A stretch of 64,000 nt of DNA from Amyloporia xantha (taxonomy: Eukaryota; Basidiomycota; Agaricomycetes; Polyporales; Adustoporiaceae): assembly GCA_036971615.1 (NCBI GenBank), contig JAYKKR010000006.1, forward strand, positions 1,488,001-1,552,000, written 5' to 3'. Positions 33,294-45,810 of the stretch are shown here, in pieces (positions within the stretch are counted from its first letter, which is position 1; each line of letters opens with the position of its first letter). Position numbers and translations under genes: made by a program. The notes beneath the pieces were generated by a model. The model was not told the origin of the DNA. It made no database searches and saw only the letters and a program-made list of their open reading frames with translations.

Positions 33294-36200
33294 GTTGTTG
33301 CACCAACTTTTGTATACCTGGTGCACCATTTGATGGATGGGCCTACGCACCGTTATGCACCAGGCAGTGTTTCTGCCTGGCCACTGGTGCATCACTTCCT
33401 GGGCTATCTCCGGACCCTCCGGGGCCCCCTAGCTTTCGCCGTAGAGCCCTCCCGGCATTTCGGCTTATTACCATATCTGGTAGGTTTTTATTCTGCAATC
33501 ACTGGGCCATTTATTATATGGTAGAATGTGCTTTTAGTACCAATAAAACGCGCAAAAATTCAGGAAAATAGAATTTTATTTTGCTAGCTACAGGGTACAA
33601 TGCATGAAAGCTAGCTATAATATTTTACGTAGGTCCAGGGAGGGCAGTGGGAGCAGGCGGCAGGAGCGTGCCCGCTGTGCGGCGGGGAGCCAGGCAGGCG
33701 AGCGACCGGGCGATGGGAGCATGAGCGGGCAGCGGTGCAGGTAGGCATGTAGCGGGGTGGGCGAGCGGGCAGCTGCAGCGTGCAGCGTGCAGCGGGAGTG
33801 GGCAACATGTGAAGCGCAGCGGGGCGAGGCAAGCGGGGAGGGCAAGCGAGCAGGTAGGAGGAGTGGGAGTGGGAGCAGGCGGGGAGCGATCGGGCAGCGA
33901 GTGCGCAGCGGGCGGGGAGCGATCGGGCAGCGAGTGCGCAGCGGGCGAGCGAGTGCGTAGCGGGCGAGGAGCGATCGGGCAGGGAGTGAGCAGCCAGCGG
34001 GCGGGGAGCGATCGGGCAGCGAGTGCGCAGCGGGCGAGCGAGTGCGTAGCAGGCGAGGAGCGATCGGGCGAGCGAGTGCGCAGCGGGCGGGGAGCGATCA
34101 GGCAGGGAGTGCGCAGCGGGCGAGCGAGTGCGTAGCGGGCGAGGAGCGATCGGGCGAGCGAGTGCGCAGCGGGCGGGGAGCGATCAGGCAGGGAGTGTGC
34201 AGCGGGCGGGGAGCGATCGGGCAGGAAGTGCGCAGCGGGCGAGCGAGTGCGTAGCGGGCGAGGAGCGATCGGGCAGGGAGTGAGCAGCCAGCGGGCGGGG
34301 AGCGATCGGGCAGCGAGTGCGCAGCGGGTGAGGAGCGATCGGGCGAGCAAGTGCGCACCGGGTGAGCGAGTGTGCAGTGGTGCGAGCGAGTGCGCAGCGG
34401 TGCGGGCGGGGAGCGATCGGGCAGAGAATGAGCAGCCGGGCGTCATGGGTGAATGGACGTGTTCGACGGATGCAGCACTGAGTACGTGCGCAGGGCGGAG
34501 CGGACGGGTAAGTGGGTGGGCGAGACGAGCGTCGAGCCCGTGGAAGACAGATTCGTTGAGAGGGTAGTGCAGCAGAGAGGCAGCCGGCGCGATGGCAAGC
34601 GACGGTTTGCAGACGCCATTGATGCTAGACAACAGGATGTCAGTACTTCAAAGATTACAAAACAAGAAGAAAAGAACTCACTTTCGAACGCTGCTCGCAG
34701 GCAGCAGCGGGACGACGACGACGACGGCGTCGTCGTCGTCGTCGTCGAGCAGAGGCTAGGGTGACGCGTCACAATGGGCAGTCCGGGAAGTGCCGGCCTG
34801 CCCAATGTGGAAGGTGTCTTATTCGTCTTGTATTCGTCTTACAGCACTTTGAGAGAATTACTATGCACTCAGTAGTGCCTCAATCCCAATGAAAATTTAG
34901 TTCAGCATAGTATATCAGTATTAGAATGGACTCACCAAATATGAGGAGTGCGAGACGAAGACTGCGTGTACAGGAAGAGTCCCGAGTCGGCCGAGGCTTT
35001 GCGCAGCCAATCAGGTGGCGCGCTCAGCCAGGCGCGACCCGATGCTCGAAACGTCCGCCTGCTACTTACACTGCCGTTTCGAGCATCGCGGCCGCAAATG
35101 CCTACCTATCCACACCAAATTTAGATAGAGCTTATTCTTACATACTCTCTATCACAGGGCATTTTTTAGTCTATTGATTCATAAGCTAGTCTATATGCTA
35201 TTGACCAAAATATGCCGGAGTTTTACTATTCTACATATGTCTTGTTTATATATCTCTGAGGAAGTGAGGAATAATCGAGAAAACTAACATATATACTATT
35301 CTATACATTTTGAATACTTTCCATAGGCTAAATACCGAGAATATGCTCTCAGAATAGCCGCACTCGCTGAGCAGCGCGAGCAAAACCTCAGCCACATACC
35401 CAAATCGGGTTTTCGGCTGTTCCCGCAGTGCGCGCCAACAGCGACGTGTCACCAGCGGTCGTCTGCTCGACGTCGTCCACGACGTCGACGACGTCCCGCT
35501 GCTGCCCGCGAGCAGCGTGATAAGGTAAGTTTTCAACATTTATCTGTAATGTTCAGTTACTGACTGGCTCTTTGTAGCCCCAGCCTGACAGTGTTTTTCT
35601 GCATCAAAGCCCACTCCCCTGCCCACTCTCCTCCTCGACGTCTGCCCCGTGCTGCACGCCCATCCGCTGCGTCTCCGCCGCTCGCTGCTGCATCTCCCTG
35701 CACGCCGCTGCATCTCTGCCCCGCTGCTCCCTCCCTGCACGCCGCTGCACCTCCGCCGCTGCACCCTCTCGCTGCTGCACCCTCTCGCCGCTACACCCTC
35801 CCTCCACCCGTGCACGCTCTCCTGCCCGTGCACGCCCGCTCCCGCCCAGCGCGTTTCCTCCGCCCTTACACGCTCACCCCGCCCGTCTGCGCTCGCCCTG
35901 CCCGTGCACGCCCGCTCCCGCCCAGCGCGTTTCCTCCGCCCTTACACGTTCGCCCCGCCTGCCTGTGCTCGCACCGCCCGTGCATGCCCGCTCCCGCCCA
36001 GCGCGGTCCCTCCACCCCTACACGCTCACCCTGCCCGTCTGCGCTCGCCCTGCCCGTGCACGCCCGCTCCCGCACAGTGTATTCCATCCGCCCTTGCACG
36101 CTCGACCCGCCCGCCCGCGCTCGCCCCGCCCATGTGCGCTTCCTCCGCCCGCGCGCGTTCTGTCCGCCCCTGCCCTGCACGTTCCATTCGCTTCGCCCAT

Positions 36201-36721
36201 GCACGTTTGCCTCGCCCTGCGTGTTCCCTCCGCCCGCTCCCGCTGTGCCATGCCTCCTCCCTCGCCCCACGCGTTCACTCCGCCTCTGCATGCTCCCTCC
36301 ACCTGTGCACGCTCACTTGGCCCGCCGCATTCGCTCGGCCTGCTCACGCTTGCTGGACGTACCTACCTTATACAGCTTCCCATACCGTTGTACCCCATAG
36401 CTAGTGAAATAGAAATAAAAATCTGATTTTTCAAACTATTTTCGTACATTTTTGCTGCCTAAACGAGTCGGTGGTACCCGAAAATATATTCCACCATAAA
36501 ACGAATGACCCAGAGCGTATGTACAATATACCTACCAGATATAGCAATAAGCCGCGATGCCGAAGGGAGCCTACGGCGAAAGGGAGGAGGCCCCAGAGGG
36601 TCCGGCGAAGGCCCAGGAAGTGATGCACCAGCGGCCAGGCAGAAACGCTGCCTGGTGCATAACGGTGCGTAGGCCCATCCATCAAATGGTGCACCATTAG
36701 TACATAAGCAGCTGGTTGTTG
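33294..36721. mobile_element. Foldback-like element FB, copy 3, with 7-bp target duplication
   Basis: The element proper is 33301-36714 (3414 bp), flanked by GTTGTTG at 33294-33300 and 36715-36721. It has the same ends as copy 1 (CACCAACTT.., ..AAGCAGCTG) and the same orientation. Parts: terminal repeat 33301-33640; G-rich array 33640-34560 (units near GCGGGCGGGGAGCGATCGG); CGTCG dyad at about 34725-34750; core 34930-35240 with the shared hairpin block; second dyad at about 35470-35500; C-rich array 35600-36345; terminal repeat 36355-36714. No gene is supported. Confidence 0.85.
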
Positions 36722-36744
36722 TGCCGCGCGCGGGCCGTGTAGCC

Positions 36745-38099
36745 ATGTATGTTCACTGTCCTCAATCATGTTTCAAACGACTCATCCTTTCGCAATCAAA
36801 TCAGTTAACTATCGAAGTCCTTCTATTTGATGTGCGCCATGCCAACGGTCTAGTAGCCCAGCGCTCGACGAAGCACGGTCCACGATCCAATAACACAGTA
36901 TGTTCCTCTGCGTTATCTCACAGGTACCTGCTCTCGCTCTACCTGACATCTCACCTTGTGTACGATTACCTCGCCTTATATGGTACGCCTGTTAATGTCC
37001 CTGCTATATCGCCAGTCCCTATCTACTTCGACTACTCCCTGTACTACCCTATGACTCTCACGTCTTCTGTTCTCGCCGCGTATGGTACCATAGTCCCCGC
37101 TACGCCGCTATCATTGTACGATATCTATAAGACGATTCCTCGAGTAGCATGTGGCTTTGTGGAATCAAGAAAACCCTTAGACGAAAATCCCAATTGTGCG
37201 ATACTAAGTCCCTGGCATATTACTAAGTCACCAAACTCCAGTTCGGAATTTTGGAGCGATAAGTGCCCAAAGAAGGACTTAACCATAGACAAGTCACATG
37301 AGCCCGTGCATGTGCAGTCCTCACACTTCGTGCTTCCTCACGAGTTTGATTGGGATTCTGAGGACGAAGAAGAAGGTTTGGCTGAAGAAGACAAGCATGG
37401 ACCCTCCTCTTACTTCATCTATGTGGATGAAGATGATCCTGGAGAAGGACCTCATATCCCGCTTGCCTATTCTTTCGAGATGGAAGAAGATGATGATGAA
37501 GTCTTTGTATGCATGGGCACAGAGGTCTATGGAGCATACAAGAGAGTCGATCGACGTGTCAAACCAGTGCCAGGAGTATTCCCAGAGGATGCTAGAGTGG
37601 AGAGGCGATTCCCCGAGGATCCATTGCTAACATTGCCAACTCTCACTCCACATCCACCTGACTTTGTGCCTGGTAAACGACTAACCGAGGAGCGTCTAGA
37701 AGAGATAAACATAAATTCGGATGGATTTCTGTGGACCGAGGAGGAGAAGCTATTCAGGCACATCCTTCTGCTCAATGAGAACACACTAGCCTTTGAAGAA
37801 AGCCACCGGGGGACATTTCGGGAAGACTACTTCACTCCATACATAATTCCGGTAGTCCCACATGAACCTTGGGAGTTTGTTAACATTCCCATTCCTCCAG
37901 GAATCAAGGAAAAGGTGATTGCACTATTGAAGGAAAAAATTGCGGCAGGAGTCTATGAACCAAGCCAATCGTCATACCGCTCGCGATGGTTTTGCGTGAT
38001 GAAGAAGAATGGAAAGTTGCGAATTGTACATGACCTCCAGCCGCTAAATCGGGTAACCATTCGAGATGCAGGTCTCCCACCTCAGCTTGATGACTTTGT
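36745..38099 (+). pseudogene. pol: pol of gypsy element C, first piece (RT N-terminus)
   Basis: The piece runs from ATG 36745 to the KDZ insertion. It contains an unassigned region, an acidic linker (DWDSEDEEEGLAEEDKHG), and RT up to VHDLQPLNRVTIRDAGLPP QLDDFV. The frame continues at 48129 with EPFAGRKCYS. No gag or protease precedes it, so C is truncated at its 5' side just right of FB copy 3. Its base composition is clearly more AT-rich than A and B. Confidence 0.85.
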
Positions 38100-38485
38100 C
38101 ACACCATACAGTCACTATAGCCTACTCTATAGGGAGAGATATGGGTGAAATTTTTATTACTTAGTAAGGAGAGCGGACGTCGGCCGACGCCATCGCTATA
38201 GCCTGCATTGAAGGGTCGGCCGAGAGGGTATAATATAGCCTGTAGACACGGCGCGGCCGAGTGCACCATATTTCTGTGGTATATTATCGCCTTCAAGTAG
38301 TGTCGGCCGAGAGGGTATAATATAGCCTGTAGACATGGCGCGGCCGAGTGCTCCATATTTCCGTGGTATATTATCGCCTGCAAGTAGTGTCGGCCGAGAG
38401 GGTATAATATAGCCTTTAGACACGGCGCGGCCGAGTGCGCCATATTTCCGTGGTATATTATCGCCTTCAAGTAGCGTCGGCCGAT
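38100..38485 (+). repeat. Left terminal and subterminal repeats of D
   Basis: The terminal repeat is 38100-38210. It is followed by three 88-bp units starting GTCGGCCGAGAGGG at about 38214, 38302 and 38390, each with the palindromes GTCGGCCGA and GCGCGGCCGAG and a TATAATATA segment. Such repeated sites could be transposase-binding sites, which is inference. Confidence 0.85.
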
Positions 38486-38679
38486 GGTGGATGCAGTGGT
38501 ATTCATATCGCGCATCATGGCGCGCCGCGCTTATGGGCCTGGTATGCCCACTGGGATGGTATTTTCATGGCGCGGTATCGGCGCCGCCAGGTCATGTGTT
38601 CGCGTATATTGGTAAAGCAACTCAATATTCTGTGACTACATTTTGTCCTTGATGCCAACGACATCGGAGTATATACTGT

Positions 38680-40386
38680 ATAACGAATTATATCTCGCCA
38701 TTCCACATCATGGCTTCAACCCCAGTGGTCCCGTCCTGCGGTGGCTTGGCTGTGAGCAAGGATTTGATGGGCTGGTGGAGCTTCAAGATTGCGTTGGCGA
38801 CGTCGATGTCCTCTTCTATACGTCGTAACCTCTCGCTCAGGGATTGCGCTTGAAGGAACATCAAGTTTTCTTCGCTTCCGCGAGGAAAACCTTCTATTGT
38901 TTTCTTTAGCGAATGGCAAATTGCGAGCGCAGAGTCATACCGAATTTAATCTCGATGGCGTTCATGGCGCTATTGGGGGAGTGGCCTCTGCCATCATCAA
39001 AGTATGGATTCTCCAATTCTTTGCATATTTAAGTATGGTGAAAGGGTGAATTTCACTGTACTTACTTGAGTCAATGATGTCCTCGTCGTGATCCAGAATG
39101 GGAGCGAGGGCGAAGGTACGAGGGAGATCCTGGCCACGGTCTCTGAGCCGCTGACGGTGTGCCTCCAAGTCCTGGAGTGGTATCAGCATGACGATGAAGG
39201 CGATGGAGGGCTTTCACTTACCAGAGGACCGCGGGGTATGTTGTGCTCGTCCAACACCTCATTTATAATGTCAAGGTACTGTCTATGAGTATTCAAACAC
39301 AAAGGCAAGAGAAAGCGAGGCAAAATACCTGGCGATTGAGTTGGATGAGGCGCTCATCCGCCATGTCAACATCGCCATCTTGGCTATGCGCAAGGTCGTG
39401 ATCGAGTGCGCCGTCCATCCCGCCGTCCACGCCGCCATCCACGACGCCATCCATAGGCGCGCCTCTATCTTCAATAGTAGAGGAATGGAGTGTCAGTAGG
39501 AAATAGGTTTAAAAACATGAGTGTGGACATACCTGGGGATGGAGTGGCCGGGAGATCCAGCTGATCGCGGAGCTGGAGGACTGGAGACAGCGATGGCGAC
39601 AAGTCGAGGTGTGCACGATGAGGGACAGGCGACTCGAAGGTAGGCTGGGCGCTGTGCACTCGCTCTGGAGATGCCTCCAGGTCAAGCTGTGGACGGTGCA
39701 ACGGGGTGTTTACCTGCGATGGCGAAAGGTCCAGGGCGGATCTAAAAGGTGAGGTCTGCATTCGCGATTGCGAGGTGAAATCCAACGGTTGTCTTGATAG
39801 CGAGGTATTCAGCGGTGAGGGCGAAATGTTGAGCGATGGACGGAAGAGATCTATATCTTGGGAAGATGCCGACTGCATTGTGGGCCTACGTAGTTGAGGG
39901 GACGTTAATTGGGGAAGACGAGGTCCACACGTCTTTTTGAAGTAGGCGCGGACGGCGGTGGCGGCATATCGAGAGGAGTGCTACGTTGTGCAGATCCCCC
40001 TGAACGTTGGCAAGGTCAGGCGTTGGCAACATAGCAAAGCGAAAGTTGAGCGGCGGCGGGGATGGCGATGGCGATGCGGACAAATCGCCAAGCGTACGCG
40101 CTGGTGGCAGAGTGCGTGAAGGCGAAGGCGAAGGCGAAGACACCACATCCAGAATTGGGCGAGAAACATCCCCTCTGATGGGCGAGGAGTCGAAGTCCAG
40201 AGTTGGGCGAGGGACATCCCCTCTGATGGGCGAGGACTCGAAGTCCAGGGTAGGGCGAGGGGCATCACCTCTGATGGGCGAGGAGTCGAAGTCTAGTATT
40301 TGGCGGGCTGAGGGGAGTGAGCACAGGTTGGCGTGAGGATATCTACATGATGTGCTCACCTAGCTCGTCTGCGTATTCCGACATGG
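38680..40386 (-). CDS. Spliced gene of D encoding a Ser/Pro repeat protein; unknown function
   Basis: It starts at ATG 40386 (MSEYADEL). An intron of about 50 bp leads into 16-residue repeats of the type RPTLDFDSSPIRGDV (three copies, about 40140-40300), then SPSPSPS tracts and further DL.PSP repeats (39540-39870). Later exons give an Asp/Gly-rich stretch (about 39380-39475), YLDIINEVLDEHNIPRGPL (about 39230-39285) and a charged helix (EAHRQRLRDRGQDLP, about 39065-39180). GT..AG introns separate them. The C-terminal end between 38680 and 38960 is uncertain. I recognise no family; the repeats suggest a disordered protein. Confidence 0.5.
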
Positions 40387-40639
40387 TTGAAAGCAAGGCG
40401 GAAGGAATGCGGAAACGTGCCAAGTTCGTCTAGAGGCATCTAATATACCCATGAGCGCAACACGTGCGGTGCCGATCGAACGGGCGCGGATCTTTCCGCC
40501 AGGCGCCCGCCATCAACCAACGCGATGCACCGCGTGGGTCTGACTTCGTCTCTTCTACCACCACCACCACCACCACCACCACCACCACCACCGCCATCAC
40601 CACAGCTGTCAAATCCCATCTCGCTTTGCTTCTACCACC

Positions 40640-42425
40640 ATGTCCGCCTCCAGCATCAACAGCGACATCATCATCGCCGCAGTGCGCCTGGAAGAGGCGC
40701 TGAAATTTCTGCCCGGGAAGCGCGACGCGAAGTACAAGGTGTTTGAGAGCAACTTCTGGGAGGAAGTGGTAAGTGATTGTAACACAATCAGGGTGAGCAC
40801 TGTGGCGCTGAGTCTGTATAATGGCGCCTCTAGCAATCGATCTTCGCGAAGATCAAGGCGCTGGGAAAACACCGCGAGGGATTACAAGTGCCGCCGCTGT
40901 TGGTCAGCGCCATGGCGCAATACACGGTGGCGTCGCACAAGAAGCGCGGAGTGGACTTGACTGCCATCAAGGTTGATGACCCCGCCATTCAAAGCCATGG
41001 CCTCTCCAAATACGTGTGGCATGGCGATTACATTGCCGAAGACCTCGGGGGCAACCTTTGGTGGAAAGGTGAGTGCACTGCGAAACCTTACGCCATGTCA
41101 TCACTAACGGCTCAGCAGCGCTGTTGCGCAAGCGTACGAGCGAGGTTGCACTGGGTGGGGATGGAGTTGCGGGGCCAAGTGGGGTGACAGAGGAGGCAGA
41201 GGTGGGCGGGAGTCGAGGGAAAGTGGCGAAGAAGGGGGCGGATGACGACGCAGGGGCGGCCTCTAGAAGGTCAAAGGGAACGACGCCAGCGACGGACGGC
41301 GATGAGGGCGTCGTCATCGCTGCACCAGTAACGAAGAAGCCACGGCGCGGAGGGGCTGCAACGACGGCCGGGAACTAAGGCGGCATCCAAGGGCGGAGTC
41401 AAGACCACCACTGCGAAAGCGGCAGGAGAGGAAACGACGGCCGCCAAGTCTGAGCCGCGGACGAAGACGAAGGCGGGGCCATCGACGTCAAAGACGAACG
41501 AGAAGGCTTCATCGCGCAAGTCTCCTGCGGGCAAGGATGATGACGCCAGGCAGACGCGGTCGAAGGCGAAGGCGGGATCGTCGACGGGGAAGGGAAAGGG
41601 AAAGGCGAAGGCCTCGCAGGCGCCCGAAGATGACGACATGGACGAGGATGCTCAAGGCGAGAGTGAGGAGATGGAGGAGACGGAGACATTTGTCTCGGTG
41701 AGTACGTTTACCAGATGCGCGGCAAGCAATGCTGACTGACATGCCTTCAGGCGATGCCTTGCGGAAATTGCGCCAAGGCCAAAGCTGAATGCAGGCTTGC
41801 TGTCGTGGACGGTCGGCGTTGCATGCGCTGCCTGAAGCGCAAGATAGGCTGCTCGATCGTGCCACACAACCTGAGCGGCAATCCGATCAGGGGCCCCTAC
41901 GGTGCAGTCCTGGCAAGCAAGTATCAGGACGTCATCAAGAACAGCCTTGCCGATGGCATCAAGCCTCCTCCACCGCGCTGGGATGAGGAGAGGAAGGAGT
42001 TTGTGGAGGATAGAGGCAAGCGGGGCAAAGCGGCGGCGAAGGGTTCGGAATCGAAGGCGAGCGATGAGATGGATGTGGATGAAGAAGAAGGGGAAAAGGA
42101 CAATGGCAAGGCGGGTAGCGCGGATGTCGATGCGAAGGACGACGCGGAGGTGGACAGCCAGCTGCGGGTGGCGTCAGCGACTAGCGATGCGGCTGCGTCC
42201 CGCCCAATAGCGCCGCTCCCGAAGACATCGCTCAGCTCGATGAAGGCATGGGTTGGGAAGCCACCTCCAGCGGTGGCTAAAGGGAAGGGCAAGGAGCGCG
42301 CGGACCGTCCTCTCCAGGAGGCAGAGGCCAGCGGCTCGAGCGATCGCTCGGCGCGGCTTGGGCTCAGGCCTGGCGAGGTAAAATGTAAGTCGGCTTCACT
42401 CTTTCTGGACGGCGCGATCAACTGA
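40640..42425 (+). CDS. Spliced gene of D with a Zn2Cys6-like cluster
   Basis: Exons: 40640-40768 (MSASSINSDIII...), 40834-41068 (helical, ending GGNLWWK), 41116 to 41697 (Lys/Ala-rich, basic) and 41751-42425. Intron joins are in phase except for one unexplained shift near 41380 (a short intron or a frameshift). The last exon has a cluster C-X2-C-X6-C-X9-C-X2-C-X6-C (CGNCAKAKAEC..CMRCLKRKIGC), the spacing of fungal binuclear zinc DNA-binding domains and identical to the antisense protein of element B. A final exon overlapping the transposase tail (from about 42433) is possible. A DNA-binding role is inferred from the cluster. Confidence 0.6.
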
Positions 42426-42470
42426 CCAAGTCAATGTGTGGCTGCCAGACCACCATGGCGAGTACCACCA

Positions 42471-44780
42471 CTACGTAGGATTCTCCAAGGACCCCACCGC
42501 CATGGATGACTCGCCCTCAGCGGCTCGCCACTCTCCTAGCTGCTCCTCCGTGCTCGATCTCTCAATGAACTCCAACACGTCCCCGCTCTCCATGGCGCCG
42601 GCTTTGGCCTTTCGCCATTTCCTAACAAGGGTGTTCGCTGTTGAAACCACAGTCAATCAACCTCTCCACCAATGTCAAGGTTGGCCCACCCATCCCGGTC
42701 AACTTCTTCCAATTGGAATCATTCATGTGATCGTCAATGACTTCCTTTCTATGTGCTGTGGTCATGCCGCGTGTGCTACCCGAAATGAGATTCAACGGCG
42801 CCCAAAGGGTTTCAATCACTTCGCCATCAATCTGACCAGCACCGGGAATGAAGTTGGGTGAGTAGCGAGGAAAGCATGTGTCTTGATGGCCGTGGACATG
42901 AAACAGGCCTATTCCGCGCCGTATCTCCACGTTCGGCGGCATGTGCAAATACTCACTCTCCCCAAACCGCTTCATGAGATTGATGCCGTATTGACACATG
43001 ATGTCGTACATCACCAGCAGCACCTGGATACCCGCCATGGTGGCGAGGACCTCGCTCAGCGCGTAATCCATGTTCATCTGTCTGATGGCAGGTGTAAGTG
43101 AACAAAGGAAATAGCAAACCACTTACCTCTCGCCTTTCTGGAAATCAACCACCGCATGCGGCATGAAAAACCCATGGCGCGCACAGGCCGCGGCACCAAT
43201 CCCCGTGGCTTCAAGGTTATGGCGATCTGCATTCGCCTGGTTGACGGCGCGATGATCGTGACAGAAGGATTTCTACATAGGCTATGAGCGTCCAACGGTT
43301 CATCCACTAGGAGTCGATCACGGACCTCTTTATGCTCGATGGCGACAGCGAGATGCTTCTTGTAGGTGTCGTCGCCCACCATGAAAGCGTCGCCATCGCT
43401 GAGAATGACCTCGTCCTCTGGGCGACGCATCTTGAGATGCTCCGCGCTAAAGTTGCCGTCCATTACGATGCTCCTCATGTACTTCCATCTGCTATCGCGT
43501 TACACATGCCGCCCAAAAACGTCTTACATGGCTCACTGTACGGGGTCATCACGCCATCCGGAAGCGAGATTCACGCCAGGCTTGGGACATGCCGGGCACC
43601 CCAAAGCGAGGCCACCAGCTGGTATCGCGTTGGAGGCGCCATGACCATATCCATGCCATTTGCGGTATTTGAGGTTTCGCCATTGGCGGGACACCCGCAG
43701 AAGCTCTCTGTAACGGTTCTAGCCCCTTCTCAACGGCGAAAACAGCTTCATATGCACATAGCGGCTTACCTGCACTGAATGCGGGAACGCGGAGTTTGTG
43801 ACACATCGAAGCTTGCTGTAGTAATTCATCCCCGAGGTTTTGCACTCCTTGTTGGTAAGCAAAAAATCATCCAACACCCGAAATGTGAACGCAGTGCGTG
43901 GCCGCTTGGTGCTCCCAGGATAGAGGCCCATGTCCAATAGTTGCAGGTCTCGAGTGAGCCTGTTATCGCAACGACACCACACAACGTCCAGGCTATGCAT
44001 CCCCGTAACATCTACAATGGTCAAAGTGTCAAACACATAGTGACTTCGCGGCGCCGTCGAGTCCGCTTTGATTGGCTCTTCATCCTCTTCATTGTCCCCG
44101 GCGTCACTCACGTCGTCGTCTTCGCCATCGCTATCAGCATCCCCATCCAGCGGCGTGATCGGGGACTCCGCATCCACACATGGTTCGCCATCATGCCCGA
44201 GATGCATCCGCACCCCAACCTCCCGAAGCCACGCCGGTTCGAAGAACCCATCCGCCCACTTCTCCACCCGATGCAGCGGCATGCGGCGATGCGTCAACTG
44301 CAGGCAGTCCTCGCAATACACGGGGCGCCCAAAGCATTCCAAGCAGCGCCAATCGCCATGTGCATCAGCGCATTTGCTGCATCGTCTCTCACCTGGTGGA
44401 GCTTCTAGCTCGATGATGTGGCTTAGATACACATCGCGAAGTGGAAGCCATTCGCGCATAAAGTCGTTCTGCGACTGCCCCGCCTTCGGCGTTGACATTG
44501 AGCGACCCAAATAAGGCGACGGTACTCACCTTGTGCAGACTCTTCATCGGCATCACATCGTCAAACACCACATGCTCCTGCACGAGTTCGGAATATGCGT
44601 CATGAGACGCGGCTTTAGAGGGGATTTCGACGGCGATCTTGATGCGCTTGTCGGCACATGCGCACGCGGTAGCGGTGCTTCCTTGGGAACGTATGTGACG
44701 GCGCCTCTTGCAGTTCGCCGTTCTTCGCGACGCACGAACACCGCATCGCCACTGACATGTTGCTTCTTCGTGCGGGCCAT
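42471..44780 (-). CDS. KDZ transposase with CxC2 cysteine cluster (8 exons, 644 aa)
   Basis: Joined exons (minus): 44780-44658, 44577-44530, 44483-43770, 43718-43537, 43488-43326, 43272-43127, 43081-42690, 42637-42471; all joins keep frame. The protein starts MARTKKQH. It has a CxC2 cluster (CSKC...WRCLECFG.PVYCEDC..TH, about residues 90-120), an acidic linker, RYRELLRVSRQWRNLKYRKWHG, a CPACPKPGVNL motif and the KDZ core: VMDGNF, then HDHRAVNQANADRHNLEATG, YDIMCQY and GEVIETLWAPLN with DDHMNDSNWKK. These acidic residues fit the RNase H-fold DDE triad. It would cut and join the D ends in the nucleus. It is shorter than many KDZ proteins, but no lesion is visible. Confidence 0.85.
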
Positions 44781-45055
44781 GGCCGTATCACTGCGGACAG
44801 ATGACAATTGGCTTATTGTGATCCATGACAGCTTCCTTTTCATACTGAATGGCGATCTCTCACGCCCCTGCCTCCTGATCCCTTATCAACAACGGATCAT
44901 ATCCACGCGATCACCTTCAGATACTTGGCCGATGCTTATCTCCGACGGATCTTCGCCATGACCTTCCCTCGAGGCGATCACCCGATCCACCATCGACTCC
45001 TCAAATTCGCCTTGCATTTCGCCTTGGCCTACCAACCCATTCACCCCACGGCGCA

Positions 45056-45810
45056 ATGGCTCTCGCCTTGAAGAATCGCGAACAGTCCCTCTCCAGCCTC
45101 ATCGCTATCAACCGCCGACTGATCTCATACTATGCCTGGCGCTGCGAGCAGGCGCTAGCGACCATCATGTCTGTCGCCGCCGGTAGAGACAAGGTGGCTG
45201 GCTTCGACATCACCTTGGCGCGGTGGGAGATTGGCCTCCGCATGGAAATGGTAAGCTTCGCCTTCCCCAACGTGTCTGCTCTGACGCTCAGCAGGAAGCC
45301 CTTCGCAACTGCCTTGGCCGCCTCGCCCTCGTCGGCGTCACCGACGTCGAGCTCCCCGACGTCGTCCGCAAGATCAGCGACGCCACCGTCTTTGGGGCCG
45401 TCCCACAGATCCACGTCCTCGAGATACAGCCGTTCACGCCGCTCGCCTCGCCGCCATCCTTGCAGCTACAGAAGCTGCGCACAGAAACCGAGCCCGCGTG
45501 GTGGACTTGGCCAGACGACCCTCCCAGTCACCTTCCAGCATGGTGGAAGTATCCACTGCATGACAGAGTAAGTCGCCACCCCACTCCCACCTTTTCAACA
45601 CATTCATTCACATAAATTGCATCGATTGCCGCATAGCGTCGCGGCGATACCTATCAAGTCAACTACCGCGATATGAGAGCGGTCAGCCATCGATTGGATG
45701 ACGTCGAACGCCTGGTCATCCGCTTCGCCGAGAGCCGCCATCGCGATGCCGGCGACCTCACAAGGATGTTGGACGCCTTCAAAGAGGTGCTGTTGCCAGA
45801 TGAGGAGTGA
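45056..45810 (+). CDS. Small spliced gene of D (214 aa), unknown function
   Basis: Exons 45056-45250, 45292-45567 and 45637-45810 join in phase across 41- and 69-bp GT..AG introns. The product starts MALALKNREQSL. It is helical at both ends and has a Trp/Pro-rich centre (EPAWWTWPDDPPSHLPAWW). The C-terminus reads as an amphipathic helix (RLDDVERLVIRFAESRHRD). No family is recognised. It lies divergent from the transposase start (44780) and may share its upstream region. Confidence 0.6.

Noticed and set aside
42471..44780. KDZ transposase as a frameshifted pseudogene
   Set aside because: Each apparent frameshift coincides with a GT..AG intron of 33-83 bp; the eight exons join without loss of frame.
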